A stretch of 64,000 nt of DNA, from contig NZ_QJUO01000001.1 of the NCBI RefSeq assembly GCF_004327335.1, positions 1 to 64,000 on the forward strand, given 5' to 3'. The position numbers and the translations under genes were made by a program. Position 1 is the first letter of the stretch, and every line of letters begins with the position of its first letter. The notes beneath the pieces were generated by a model. That model saw only the letters and a program-made list of their open reading frames with translations. It did not search any database and was not told the origin of the DNA. Below, one piece after another: positions 10,910 to 19,306 of the stretch. The DNA is from Stutzerimonas kirkiae. Lineage in GTDB: Bacteria; Pseudomonadota; Gammaproteobacteria; Pseudomonadales; Pseudomonadaceae.

Positions 10910-11079
10910 AGCACTGGCGCCGCCCGACCTTCCGCCTGCCGGCGCTGATCGCCCTGCTGGGCTTCGCCGGGCTGGTCACCGCCCTGCTCGGCGACGGCTG
11001 GTGGGATGCCCTGGCCTGGATCGGCCTGGGCATCCCGGCCATGCTGGGAACCCTGGCGCTGCTTGCGCGTCGCCGATAG
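10906..11079 (+). CDS. 57-residue two-helix membrane protein
   Basis: A short frame starting in the ATGA overlap with the PepSY gene and ending in TAG. It has two hydrophobic segments (LPALIALLGFAGLVTALLG and a second at about residues 33-53) and a basic C-terminus (LLARRR). The coupling and the membrane profile support a real gene, possibly an accessory subunit of the PepSY protein. No family was recognised with confidence. Confidence 0.75.
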   Translation: MKHWRRPTFRLPALIALLGFAGLVTALLGDGWWDALAWIGLGIPAMLGTLALLARRR

Positions 11080-11170
11080 GGTCTGCTCAAAGTCTTATGA
11101 TCCAAGACGGCGCACCCTGCATAGGCCTGACAACCGGCATCGTCACGTATGAACAGGTTCCAGGCACAGC

Positions 11171-11671
11171 CTAGCAGTCCGGCTGCCCCGCCGTGTACTT
11201 GCGCGCCGGGTCGATGGCGGCCTGCAACTGCCCGATCAGCTTGCTGCCGATCAACAGCGGATACTCGAAATGGGAACGATCGGTCAGATTGACCTCGGCC
11301 TGGTACAGGCGGTCGGCGATGCAGATTTCCATATCGACCAGTGGCCGTACCGCAACGCCCGGCTTGCCCCCGCCCTCCTCGGCGCGGCCCTTGATCTCGC
11401 TGACACCCGCCAGGCGGCGCTCATGCAGCCGATCATCCGCGCCATCGACGGCCAGGCGGAAGCGCACCCACTGTTCCCCTTCCCGCTCGAAGCGCTCGAT
11501 ATCCCGCGCCGATAGCGAAGCGGTTTCCGCCCCCGTATCCATCTTCGCCTTCAGGGTCTGGCCGAGGTCTTCGAGACGGATATGTTCATAGCGCCCGTAG
11601 AGCGTCGGCTCCTGGGCGAAAGCCGGCGTACAGAACACACCGGCAAGCAGTAAAAAGCGCAGCAAAAGCAT
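11171..11671 (-). CDS. Exported retropepsin-like protein (Zn_protease/RimB family)
   Basis: 166 residues with a signal peptide (MLLLRFLLLAGVFCTPAFA, cut before QEP). The mature part keeps the family hallmark KAKMDTGAETASLSA, a DTGA site like that of aspartic retropepsins. Annotations call this family an ATP-dependent zinc protease, but nothing in the sequence shows ATP or zinc binding. The ATG at 11671 follows GAGGGGA. The frame extends further upstream, but those residues lie before the RBS. A cytoplasmic paralogue is encoded at 18557-19015. Its substrate is unknown. Confidence 0.85.
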   Translation of the reverse strand: MLLLRFLLLAGVFCTPAFAQEPTLYGRYEHIRLEDLGQTLKAKMDTGAETASLSARDIERFEREGEQWVRFRLAVDGADDRLHERRLAGVSEIKGRAEEGGGKPGVAVRPLVDMEICIADRLYQAEVNLTDRSHFEYPLLIGSKLIGQLQAAIDPARKYTAGQPDC

Positions 11672-11774
11672 TCCCCTCTGTGGATGGCACTCGGCAACTG
11701 GGACTTCGAATGGCAGCTTTTCGTTCAACATCATGCTGTTATCATCGACAAACCCTTGGCTGAAGGAGTCCTTG

Positions 11775-12659
11775 ATGGGGCATCTGCTTACCGGGCTGGC
11801 CGTTCTCGTGCTGCTGGCGCTCAATACACTGGTCCTGATCGGGCCACTCATGCTGCTGGCACTGCTCAAGCTGTTGCCGATCCCACGCCTGCGCAGGCTC
11901 TGCTCGAGCGGCGTGGCCTGGTTCGCGGAAACCTGGGCACAGATCGACAAGGCCATCTTCGCCCTGCTGATTCCCACCGTCTGGGATATTCGCGGCGCCG
12001 AGCAACTGCGCCGCGACACTTCCTACCTGGTAATCAGCAACCACCAGTCCTGGGTGGACATTCCCGCACTGATCGAGGCGTTCAACCGCAAGGCGCCCTT
12101 CTTCAAGTTCTTCCTCAAGCAGGAACTGATCTGGGTACCCTTCCTCGGGCTGGCCTTCTGGGCGCTCGACTACCCCTTCATGAAGCGCTACTCCAAGGCC
12201 TTCCTGGAGCGCAACCCGCACATGAAGGGCAAGGACCTGGAAATCACCCGCCACGCCTGCGAGAAATTCCGCGACATACCGGTCAGCGTGGTCAACTACC
12301 TGGAAGGCACCCGCTTCACCCAGGCCAAGCACGACCAGCAGCAATCGCCCTACCGCCACCTGCTCAAACCCAAGGCCGGCGGCGTGGCCTTCGTGCTCGC
12401 CACCCTGGGCGAACAACTCGACGCCATCCTCGACGTCACGGTGGTCTACCCCGGCAAGCGCGTGCCCGGCTTCTGGGAACTGATCAGCGGCCAGGTGCCG
12501 CGCGTCATCGTCGACATCCGCAGCCTGCCGCTGGAACCCTCGCTGTGGCAGGGCGACTACCAGAACGACGAGCAATTCCGCCAGCGCATGCAGGAGTGGG
12601 TCAGCGCCCTGTGGCAGGACAAGGACCGGCGGATCGGGGAGCTCGGTGGGCAGGGGTAA
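11775..12659 (+). CDS. Membrane PlsC-type acyltransferase (YihG-like)
   Basis: 294 residues. Two N-terminal hydrophobic stretches lead to the acyltransferase motifs: SNHQSWVDI (the catalytic HxxxxD form) at about residues 87-95 and EGTRF about 90 residues later. This matches the YihG type of 1-acylglycerol-3-phosphate acyltransferase-like proteins that modify membrane phospholipids. The start at 11775 follows AAGGAG. An ATG at 11733 is upstream of that RBS. It is divergent from the retropepsin-like gene, with about 100 bp between starts. Confidence 0.92.
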   Translation: MGHLLTGLAVLVLLALNTLVLIGPLMLLALLKLLPIPRLRRLCSSGVAWFAETWAQIDKAIFALLIPTVWDIRGAEQLRRDTSYLVISNHQSWVDIPALIEAFNRKAPFFKFFLKQELIWVPFLGLAFWALDYPFMKRYSKAFLERNPHMKGKDLEITRHACEKFRDIPVSVVNYLEGTRFTQAKHDQQQSPYRHLLKPKAGGVAFVLATLGEQLDAILDVTVVYPGKRVPGFWELISGQVPRVIVDIRSLPLEPSLWQGDYQNDEQFRQRMQEWVSALWQDKDRRIGELGGQG

Positions 12660-12777
12660 GTGTCGATCAGAACCGCAATGGAGGGGATGCCGTGTTACGC
12701 CGCCAGGCATGAAGTATGTAGGCCCGCAATGCGCAAGGCTCGGAGGAACACGTATAGCCGGAAACGTCTCTGCACGA

Positions 12778-12868
12778 ACCTCGGTACCTGCAGATGCGGG
12801 GAACAGGCTCGGCAGTTTCTGCCACTCCGTTCGAGATTGCGGTTCATCCCCGCATCCGCGGGGAACAG
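12778..12868 (-). CRISPR. Remnant type I-E-like CRISPR: two repeats, one spacer
   Basis: Read on the minus strand, 12868-12840 is a 29-nt unit beginning CTGTTCCCCGC and ending GGGGATGAACCG. That is the layout of type I-E repeats, with a CCCCGC/GCGGGG stem. After a 33-nt spacer (12839-12807), a second unit at 12806-12778 begins CTGTTCCCCGC and then diverges, as terminal repeats often do. The two units match at 18 of 29 positions, including a block of 11 identical bases. The repeat-to-repeat period is 62 nt, against 61 for classical I-E arrays. No cas genes are in the window. The rest of the 288-bp gap between the acyltransferase and tex shows nothing else. Confidence 0.6.
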
Positions 12869-12947
12869 TTACTTATCCCCCTCCTCATGCCATGCCCAAG
12901 AGGCACTCCAGAAGAGCCCACTCCGAAATAACCTCTGGCGGCAAGCC

Positions 12948-15266
12948 TCACTTCCTCAACTGCTTGGCATTGGCGAACAACGAAGCCATCGCATTGTTCG
13001 CCGGGGCCTTGGCCTGGGGCTGGGCGGCAGCGGGCTTGCGTTCGCCGCGCGGGGCGTTGCCCTTGCCGGCGCGGGGTGTGCCTTCGATCTTCTCGCCGGG
13101 GGTGTCGCCCATGCGCATGGACAGGGCGATGCGGTTGCGCGGGATGTCCACTTCCATGACCTTGACCTTGACGATATCGCCGGCCTTGACCACTTCGTAG
13201 GGATCCTTGACGAACTTCTCCGACAGCGCGGAGATATGCACCAGACCGTCCTGGTGCACGCCGATGTCGACGAAGGCGCCGAAGTTGGTGACGTTGGTCA
13301 CCACGCCCTCCAGCACCATGCCCAGCTTGAGGTCCTTGAGGGTTTCCACACCGTCCTGGAATTCGGCGGTCTTGAACTCGGGGCGCGGGTCGCGGGCGGG
13401 CTTTTCCAGTTCCTGGATGATGTCCACCACGGTCACCTGGCCGAAGCGCTCGTCGGTGAACTGCTGCGGGTCGAGGCGCTTGAGGAAGCCGGCGTCGCCG
13501 ATCAGCGAGCGGATATCGCGGCCGGTGTCGGTGGCGATGCGTTGCACCAGCGGGTAGGTTTCCGGGTGCACCGCCGAGGCGTCCAGCGGGTTGTCGCCGT
13601 TCATCACGCGCAGGAAGCCGGCGGCCTGTTCGAAGGTCTTCTCACCCAGGCGCGGCACTTTCTTCAGGTCGCTGCGCGACTTGAAGGCGCCGTTGGCATC
13701 GCGGAACTGCACGATATTCTGCGCCAGGGTGCCGTTCAGGCCGGAGATGCGCGCCAGCAGCGCGGCGGAGGCCATGTTCACGTCGACGCCGACGGCGTTC
13801 ACGCAGTCCTCCACCACCGCGTCCAGCGAGCGTGCCAGTTTCAGTTGGGACACGTCGTGCTGGTACTGGCCGACGCCGATGGCCTTCGGCTCGATCTTCA
13901 CCAGTTCCGCCAGCGGGTCCTGCAGGCGGCGGGCGATGGACACCGCGCCACGCAGCGAGACGTCCAGCTCGGGGAATTCGCGGGCGGCCAGCTCGGAAGC
14001 GGAATAGACCGAGGCGCCGGCCTCGCTGACCATGATCTTGGTCAGCTTCAGCCCCGGTACCTTGCGGATCAGTTCAGCGGCCAGCTTGTCGGTTTCGCGG
14101 CTGGCGGTGCCGTTGCCGATGGCGATCAGGTCCACCGCGTGCTTCGCGCACAGCTTCGCCAGCACCGCCAGGGTGCCGTCCCAGTCGTTGCGCGGCGCGT
14201 GCGGGTAGACGGTGGCGGTGTCCAGCAGCTTGCCGGTGGCGTCCACCACCGCCACCTTGCAGCCGGTGCGCAGGCCGGGGTCGAGGCCGAGGGTGGCGCG
14301 CGGGCCGGCCGGCGCGGCCAGCAGCAGGTCATGCAGGTTGCGCGCGAAGACGCTGATCGCGTCGTCCTCGGCCTTGTCGCGCAGTTCACCGAACAGGTCG
14401 GTTTCCAGGTGGGTATAGAGCTTGACCTTCCAGGTCCAGCGCACCACTTCGGCCAGCCATTTGTCGGCGGCACGGCCCTGCTGGCGGATGCCGAAGCGCT
14501 CGGCGATCATGCCCTCCGCCGGGTGCGCGGTGCCGGGCAACTCCTCGCCGACCTTCAGGCTGGCGGACAGGATGCCCTCGTTACGCCCGCGGAAAATCGC
14601 CAGGGCACGGTGCGACGGCGCGCTCTTGAGCGGCTCGTCATGCTCGAAGTAATCGCTGAACTTGGCCCCTTCCTGCTCCTTGCCCGGCACCAGGCGGGCG
14701 CTCAGGGTGGCGTGCTCCTTGAGGAAGCCACGCAGCCTGGCAAGCAGTTCGGCATCCTCGGCGAAGCGCTCCATCAGGATGTACTTGGCGCCTTCCAGCA
14801 CCGCCTTGATATCGGCTAAGCCTTTCTCGGCATCGACGAAGCGTTCGGCTTCGCCCTCGGGCGCCAGGGTCGGGTCGGCGAACAGCGCATCGGCCAGTTC
14901 GCCGAGACCGGCTTCCAGGGCGATCTGGCCCTTGGTGCGGCGCTTCTGCTTGTAGGGCAGGTAGAGGTCTTCCAGGCGGGTCTTGGTGTCCGCCAGGTCG
15001 ATCTCGCGCTTGAGTTCCTGGGTCAGCTTGCCCTGCTCCTCGATACTGGAGAGGATCGAGGCGCGGCGCTCGTCCAGCTCGCGCAGGTAGCGCAGGCGCT
15101 CTTCCAGGTTGCGCAACTGGGTATCGTCGAGGCTGCCGGTGACTTCCTTGCGGTAACGGGCGATGAACGGCACGGTGGAGCCTTCATCGAGCAGGGCCAC
15201 GGCGGCGGCCACCTGTTGCGGGCGTACACCCAGTTCTTCGGCAATACGGGAGTTGATGCTGTCCAT
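12948..15266 (-). CDS. tex: Tex RNA-binding transcription accessory protein
   Basis: 772 residues. N-terminal Tex helical domain ([19 protein letters not shown]), YqgF-like nuclease fold in the middle ([18 protein letters not shown]), helix-hairpin-helix segments, and a C-terminal S1 RNA-binding domain ([24 protein letters not shown]) followed by a low-complexity basic/Ala/Pro tail. Tex is an abundant nucleic-acid-binding protein linked to transcription and stress. The start at 15266 gives the known N-terminus. A possible upstream ATG at 15287 adds seven unrelated residues. It is divergent from ompR, an order known in Pseudomonas. Confidence 0.97.
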   Translation of the reverse strand: MDSINSRIAEELGVRPQQVAAAVALLDEGSTVPFIARYRKEVTGSLDDTQLRNLEERLRYLRELDERRASILSSIEEQGKLTQELKREIDLADTKTRLEDLYLPYKQKRRTKGQIALEAGLGELADALFADPTLAPEGEAERFVDAEKGLADIKAVLEGAKYILMERFAEDAELLARLRGFLKEHATLSARLVPGKEQEGAKFSDYFEHDEPLKSAPSHRALAIFRGRNEGILSASLKVGEELPGTAHPAEGMIAERFGIRQQGRAADKWLAEVVRWTWKVKLYTHLETDLFGELRDKAEDDAISVFARNLHDLLLAAPAGPRATLGLDPGLRTGCKVAVVDATGKLLDTATVYPHAPRNDWDGTLAVLAKLCAKHAVDLIAIGNGTASRETDKLAAELIRKVPGLKLTKIMVSEAGASVYSASELAAREFPELDVSLRGAVSIARRLQDPLAELVKIEPKAIGVGQYQHDVSQLKLARSLDAVVEDCVNAVGVDVNMASAALLARISGLNGTLAQNIVQFRDANGAFKSRSDLKKVPRLGEKTFEQAAGFLRVMNGDNPLDASAVHPETYPLVQRIATDTGRDIRSLIGDAGFLKRLDPQQFTDERFGQVTVVDIIQELEKPARDPRPEFKTAEFQDGVETLKDLKLGMVLEGVVTNVTNFGAFVDIGVHQDGLVHISALSEKFVKDPYEVVKAGDIVKVKVMEVDIPRNRIALSMRMGDTPGEKIEGTPRAGKGNAPRGERKPAAAQPQAKAPANNAMASLFANAKQLRK

Positions 15267-15461
15267 GAATATACCTGGGTCAGTCAAGCCAAGCAGGCCG
15301 TGCCTGCGCGAAAGGCCGGCATTATAAGCAGTGCCCGGCCCCGGGCCACAAGCGGCCGGCGATGAGGCCGCTGGCCCGCGGGGAAAAATCTGCTAACAAT
15401 GGCTGCCCATGCCGGTCGGATGCCTGGGCCATAATGCGTCACCATCATTCAGGAAGTTGCC

Positions 15462-16196
15462 ATGAGTAGCACTGCGCAAGCCAGCGAAGGCGAAAAAATC
15501 CTTATCGTCGATGACGATGCCCGCCTCAGGCGCCTGCTCGAACGCTTTCTCGCCGAGCAGGGCTACCGTGTACGCACCGTGGAAAGCGCCGAGCAGATGG
15601 ACCGCCTGCTGGCCCGCGAACTGTTCCAACTGGTGGTGCTCGACCTGATGATGCCTGGCGAGGACGGCCTGTCCGCCTGTCGCCGCCTGCGCGAATCGAA
15701 CAACCAGGTGCCGATCATCATGCTCACCGCCAAGGGCGACGAGGCCAGCCGTATCCAGGGCCTGGAGCAGGGCGCCGACGACTACCTGGCCAAGCCCTTC
15801 AACCCGCGCGAACTGCTGGCGCGCATCCGCGCCGTGCTGCGCCGCCAGGCGCCGGTGGTGCCCGGCGCACCGGGTAGCGAGGACGAGACGGTCACCTTCG
15901 GCGACTACCAGTTGTTCCTCGCCACCCGCGAGCTGAAAAAGGGCGATGAAATCCACATGCTCACCACCGGTGAGTTCGCCGTGCTCAAGGCCCTGGTGCA
16001 GCATGCCCGCGAGCCACTGACCCGCGACAAGCTGATGAACCTGGCCCGTGGCCGCGAGTGGGACGCCCTGGAGCGCTCCATCGACGTGCAGATTTCGCGC
16101 CTGCGCCGGCTGATCGAGCCGGACCCGTCCAAGCCACGCTATATCCAGACGGTCTGGGGCGTCGGCTACGTGTTCGTGCCGGACGGCAGCAAATAG
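15462..16196 (+). CDS. ompR: OmpR/AmgR response regulator
   Basis: 244 residues. The receiver domain has the acidic pocket (IVDDDAR, residues 15-21), phosphoacceptor Asp61 in VVLDLMMPGEDG, and the conserved Lys in LAKPFNPREL. A C-terminal winged HTH of the OmpR/PhoB type follows (RLRRLIEPDPSKPRYIQTVWGVGYVF). AGGAAG precedes the ATG. Its partner kinase follows at 16290. In P. aeruginosa the equivalent pair (AmgRS) controls the response to membrane stress and aminoglycosides. That function is inferred here from homology and from the position next to tex. Confidence 0.96.
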   Translation: MSSTAQASEGEKILIVDDDARLRRLLERFLAEQGYRVRTVESAEQMDRLLARELFQLVVLDLMMPGEDGLSACRRLRESNNQVPIIMLTAKGDEASRIQGLEQGADDYLAKPFNPRELLARIRAVLRRQAPVVPGAPGSEDETVTFGDYQLFLATRELKKGDEIHMLTTGEFAVLKALVQHAREPLTRDKLMNLARGREWDALERSIDVQISRLRRLIEPDPSKPRYIQTVWGVGYVFVPDGSK

Positions 16197-16204
16197 TGAA
16201 GCCG

Positions 16205-16284
16205 ATAGAAGCGCTGAAGGCCAGAGGCTGCACGATGGCGCTTTTTCGTCCAGCCCCCAGCCTCTAGCGCTCTTGTCGGCTTTT
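16205..16284. repeat. Dispersed GGCTGGACG hairpin, copy A, inside ompR-envZ
   Basis: Imperfect palindrome with arms GCGCTGAAGGCCAGAGGCTG and CAGCCCCCAGCCTCTAGCGC around a centre containing CTTTTTCGTCC. It fills the 93-bp gap between ompR and envZ. Related copies lie at 19101, 32882, 35508, 38171, 40318 and 60731. Confidence 0.75.
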
Positions 16285-16289
16285 GATCT

Positions 16290-17639
16290 ATGAAAACCCC
16301 GGTCTGGTTCCCGCAGAGCTTCTTCGCCCGCACCCTTTGGATGGTGCTGATCGTCGTGCTCTTCTCCAAGGTGCTGACGCTGGTCTACCTGATGGCCAAC
16401 GAGGACGTGCTGGTCGATCGCCAGTACAGCCACGGCGCGGCCCTGACCTTGCGCGCCTACTGGGCGGCGGACGAGGCGACCCGTGTCCATATCGGCCAGG
16501 TGGCCGATCTGCGCCCGGTGGCCGAGCGCGACGTGCCGCCGGATGAATACCACTGGCCCTACTCGGACATCTTCCAGCGCCAGATGCAGGCCGAGCTGGG
16601 CGAGGACACCAAGGTGCGGGTCCGCACCCATCCAGCGCCGGCGATCTGGGTGCTGGCGCCGGGCCTCGGGCCAAGCTGGGTGCAAGTGCCGCTGTATGCC
16701 TACCCGCTGCGCGGCCAGCGCATCTGGAGCGTGCTCGGCTGGTTCCTCGGCATCGGCCTGCTGTCCACCGGCGCCGCCTGGATTTTCGTCAGCCAGCTCA
16801 ACCTGCCGCTCAAGCGCCTGGTCTACGCCGCGCGGCAGATCGGCCAGGGGCGCAATGTACGCCTGCCGGTGAGCGATACGCCGAGCGAGATGACCGAACT
16901 CTACCGCGCCTTCAACCAGATGGCCGAGGACGTGCAGCAGGCCGGGCGCGAGCGCGAGCTGATGCTGGCCGGGGTTTCCCACGACCTGCGCACGCCCTTG
17001 ACGCGCCTGCGCCTGTCGCTGGAGTTGCTCGACAACGACTCCGAGCTGACCGACGACATGGTGCGCGATATCGAGGACATGAACGCCATCCTCGACCAAT
17101 TCCTCGCCTTTATCCGCGATGGCCGCGACGAACAGGTGGAAAACACCGACCTCGCCGCCCTGATCCGCGAAGTGGTGGCCCCCTATAACCAGCAGGAAGA
17201 AACCGTGCGCCTGTGCCTGCAACCCATGCCGGTGTTCGCCCTGCGCCGCGTGTCGATCAAGCGCCTGCTGGTCAACCTGATCGAGAACGCCCTGCGCTAT
17301 GGCGGCAATGGCGTGGAAGTGGCCGCCTACCTGTCCGGCGACCAGCACGCGCCCTATGTGGTGCTCAGCGTGCTGGACCGTGGCACCGGCATCGCCCCGG
17401 AAGAGATCGGCGAGATATTCAACCCCTTCATCCGCGGCGACCGCGCCCGCGGCGGTCAGGGCACCGGGCTCGGCCTGGCCATCGTCAAGCGCATCGCTTC
17501 GCAGCATGGCGGCATCGTCGAGCTGCGCAACCGCAAGGGCGGCGGCCTGGAAGCCCGCGTCAGCCTGCCCCTGGGCCTGCTGTTGCCACGGGATGCCGGC
17601 AAGGGTGCCGAGCCCAGTAACACCCCCGCCCTTACTTGA
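16290..17639 (+). CDS. envZ: EnvZ/AmgS sensor histidine kinase
   Basis: 449 residues. TM1 at about 15-35, a periplasmic loop of about 110 residues, TM2 at about 147-168, then HAMP. The H-box is GVSHDLRTPLTRLR with His231. ATPase motifs are NLIENALRYGG (N-box), VLDRGTGI and GTGLGLAIVKRI (G boxes). It phosphorylates OmpR/AmgR. The ATG at 16290 has no strong Shine-Dalgarno within the repeat that precedes it, so expression may be lower or separate from ompR. Confidence 0.95.
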   Translation: MKTPVWFPQSFFARTLWMVLIVVLFSKVLTLVYLMANEDVLVDRQYSHGAALTLRAYWAADEATRVHIGQVADLRPVAERDVPPDEYHWPYSDIFQRQMQAELGEDTKVRVRTHPAPAIWVLAPGLGPSWVQVPLYAYPLRGQRIWSVLGWFLGIGLLSTGAAWIFVSQLNLPLKRLVYAARQIGQGRNVRLPVSDTPSEMTELYRAFNQMAEDVQQAGRERELMLAGVSHDLRTPLTRLRLSLELLDNDSELTDDMVRDIEDMNAILDQFLAFIRDGRDEQVENTDLAALIREVVAPYNQQEETVRLCLQPMPVFALRRVSIKRLLVNLIENALRYGGNGVEVAAYLSGDQHAPYVVLSVLDRGTGIAPEEIGEIFNPFIRGDRARGGQGTGLGLAIVKRIASQHGGIVELRNRKGGGLEARVSLPLGLLLPRDAGKGAEPSNTPALT

Positions 17640-17654
17640 AGCTTGCAGCCGCTC

Positions 17655-18560
17655 TCAGCCCTTGCCGCGGGTACGGGTCAGGTTGGGGCCGGCGTGCTTT
17701 TCCAGGTGTTCGATGATCAACCCGGCGACATCCTTGCCGGTGGTTTCCTCGATCCCGGCCAGCCCCGGCGACGAGTTGACCTCCATCACCAGCGGGCCAT
17801 GGTTGGAGCGCAGGATATCCACGCCGGCCACCGACAGCCCCATCACCTTTGCCGCGCGAATCGCCGTCATGCGCTCCTCCGGGGTGATCTTGATCAGGCT
17901 GGCGCTGCCACCCCGGTGCAGGTTGGAGCGGAATTCGCCGGGCTTGGCCTGGCGCTTCATCGAGGCGATGACCCGGTCGCCGACCACGAAGCAGCGGATA
18001 TCGGCGCCACCGGCCTCGCGGATGTACTCCTGCACCATGATGTCCTGCTTCAGCCCCATGAAAGCCTCGATCACCGATTCGGCGGCCTTCTCCGTCTCAC
18101 ACAGCACCACGCCGATGCCCTGGGTGCCCTCCAGCACCTTGATCACCAGCGGCGCGCCATTGACCATGCGGATCAGGTCGGGGATATCGTCCGGCGAATG
18201 CGCGAAGCCGGTCACCGGCAGGCCGATGCCACGCCGCGACAGCAGTTGCAGCGCGCGCAGCTTGTCCCGCGAGCGGGCGATGGCCACCGACTCGTTGAGC
18301 GGGAACACCCCCATCATCTCGAACTGGCGCAGCACCGCGCAGCCATAGAAAGTCACCGAGGCGCCGATGCGCGGGATCACCGCATCGAACCCCTCCAGGG
18401 GCCGCCCCCGGTAGTGGATCTGCGGCTTGTGGCTGGCGATGTTCATATAGGCGCGCAGGGTATCTATCACCTGCATTTCATGCCCGCGCTGCTGGCCGGC
18501 TTCGACCAGGCGACGAGTGGAATACAGGCGCGGATTGCGCGACAGCACGGCGATTTTCAT
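17655..18560 (-). CDS. rimK: RimK ATP-grasp glutamate ligase
   Basis: 301 residues, full length. RimK adds glutamates to the C-terminus of ribosomal protein S6 and can alter ribosome function. The protein starts [21 protein letters not shown]-grasp features include [15 protein letters not shown] and the metal-binding [12 protein letters not shown] near the C-terminus. The ATG at 18560 overlaps the rimB stop (ATGA), so the two are coupled. Much longer upstream extension frames are not credible. No rimA gene (c-di-GMP phosphodiesterase) is adjacent. The gene converges on envZ with 15 bp between stops. Confidence 0.96.
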   Translation of the reverse strand: MKIAVLSRNPRLYSTRRLVEAGQQRGHEMQVIDTLRAYMNIASHKPQIHYRGRPLEGFDAVIPRIGASVTFYGCAVLRQFEMMGVFPLNESVAIARSRDKLRALQLLSRRGIGLPVTGFAHSPDDIPDLIRMVNGAPLVIKVLEGTQGIGVVLCETEKAAESVIEAFMGLKQDIMVQEYIREAGGADIRCFVVGDRVIASMKRQAKPGEFRSNLHRGGSASLIKITPEERMTAIRAAKVMGLSVAGVDILRSNHGPLVMEVNSSPGLAGIEETTGKDVAGLIIEHLEKHAGPNLTRTRGKG

Positions 18561-19015
18561 TGGGCACCGGGAAGAGTGAGGGTCTGGGGTTTTTTCTGTA
18601 CGTATTTGCGTGACGGATCGATCAGCCAATGCCCATCGGTCAGTGCCAGGGAACCCAGCAGCAACCGGTAGCGCATGTGTTTGCGGCAGGTCAGGGTGAA
18701 CTCCACCGGCCATACGTGGCTACCCAATGCCAGCCGGGTACGCACCACGTAGCGGGCCTGGGTCTGGCCATTGGAACTGCGGATGGTCTTGCGTGCGAGT
18801 ACCCTGGCCTCGCAGCGATGACGCCGCTGTACCAGCGTGCCGAAGTGCGCATCGAAACGCACCCAACGCTCCCCCTCGCGCTCGAACTCGACGATATCGG
18901 TGGCATGCAGGGCTGAAGTACGCGCCCCGGTGTCGATCTTGGCGCGCAGCCCGACGACACCCAGGTCCGGTAGCGCGACCCACTCGCGCAGCCCGATCGT
19001 AGAATGGCTTTTCAA
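18557..19015 (-). CDS. rimB: RimB-like retropepsin-type protein
   Basis: 152 residues with no signal peptide. The DTGA motif lies in [15 protein letters not shown] at about residues 24-38. The protein belongs to the same family as the exported protein at 11171-11671. In Pseudomonas, RimB is encoded with RimK and modulates S6 glutamylation. The 4-nt ATGA overlap with rimK supports that pairing. The start [19 protein letters not shown] is typical of the family. Confidence 0.9.
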   Translation of the reverse strand: MKSHSTIGLREWVALPDLGVVGLRAKIDTGARTSALHATDIVEFEREGERWVRFDAHFGTLVQRRHRCEARVLARKTIRSSNGQTQARYVVRTRLALGSHVWPVEFTLTCRKHMRYRLLLGSLALTDGHWLIDPSRKYVQKKPQTLTLPGAQ

Positions 19016-19100
19016 CGGTCATGCCTCTGGGATTTGCGCGAATTCTAGCAGGCCATTGCGACAAACTCGCCTACCCGACGAAGACGCGCCATGCACGGCA

Positions 19101-19198
19101 AAGCGCCGAAAAGAGCGCGGGAAGGCTCGAGGCTGGACGAAAGAACATGCCAACCGGTGTTTTTCGTCCAGCTTTCCAGCCGCCAGCGCTTTTGTCGC
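19101..19198. repeat. Dispersed hairpin, copy B
   Basis: Contains GAGGCTGGACGAAAGAAC and the opposite arm TTTTTCGTCCAGCTTTCC, with outer arms AAGCGC/GCGCTTTT. By eye it is very close to copy G at 60731-60826. It lies in the 291-bp gap between rimB and the EF-hand gene. The rest of the gap shows no gene. Confidence 0.75.
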
Positions 19199-19306
19199 AT
19201 GAAATCCCGGCCCATGGCGGTGGAGGCTGGGTGATAGTGTGCCGCCGCGTTGTGGGCGGATTGGCAATCCAGTCGCCGCCCCCAGCAGAAACGCCACCTG
19301 CCAGGC

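Noticed and set aside
12721-12760. A possible third, more decayed CRISPR repeat (GAGGAACAC near 12743-12751)
   Set aside because: It is 55 bp, not about 61 bp, from the next unit and shares only a few bases; could be chance.
12660-14819. A 719-codon plus-strand frame opposite tex
   Set aside because: Mirror frame of tex; its first part crosses the CRISPR-like remnant and has no protein features.
15393-17507. A 704-codon minus-strand frame opposite ompR-envZ
   Set aside because: Mirror of two clear genes and crosses the hairpin repeat; no homology seen.
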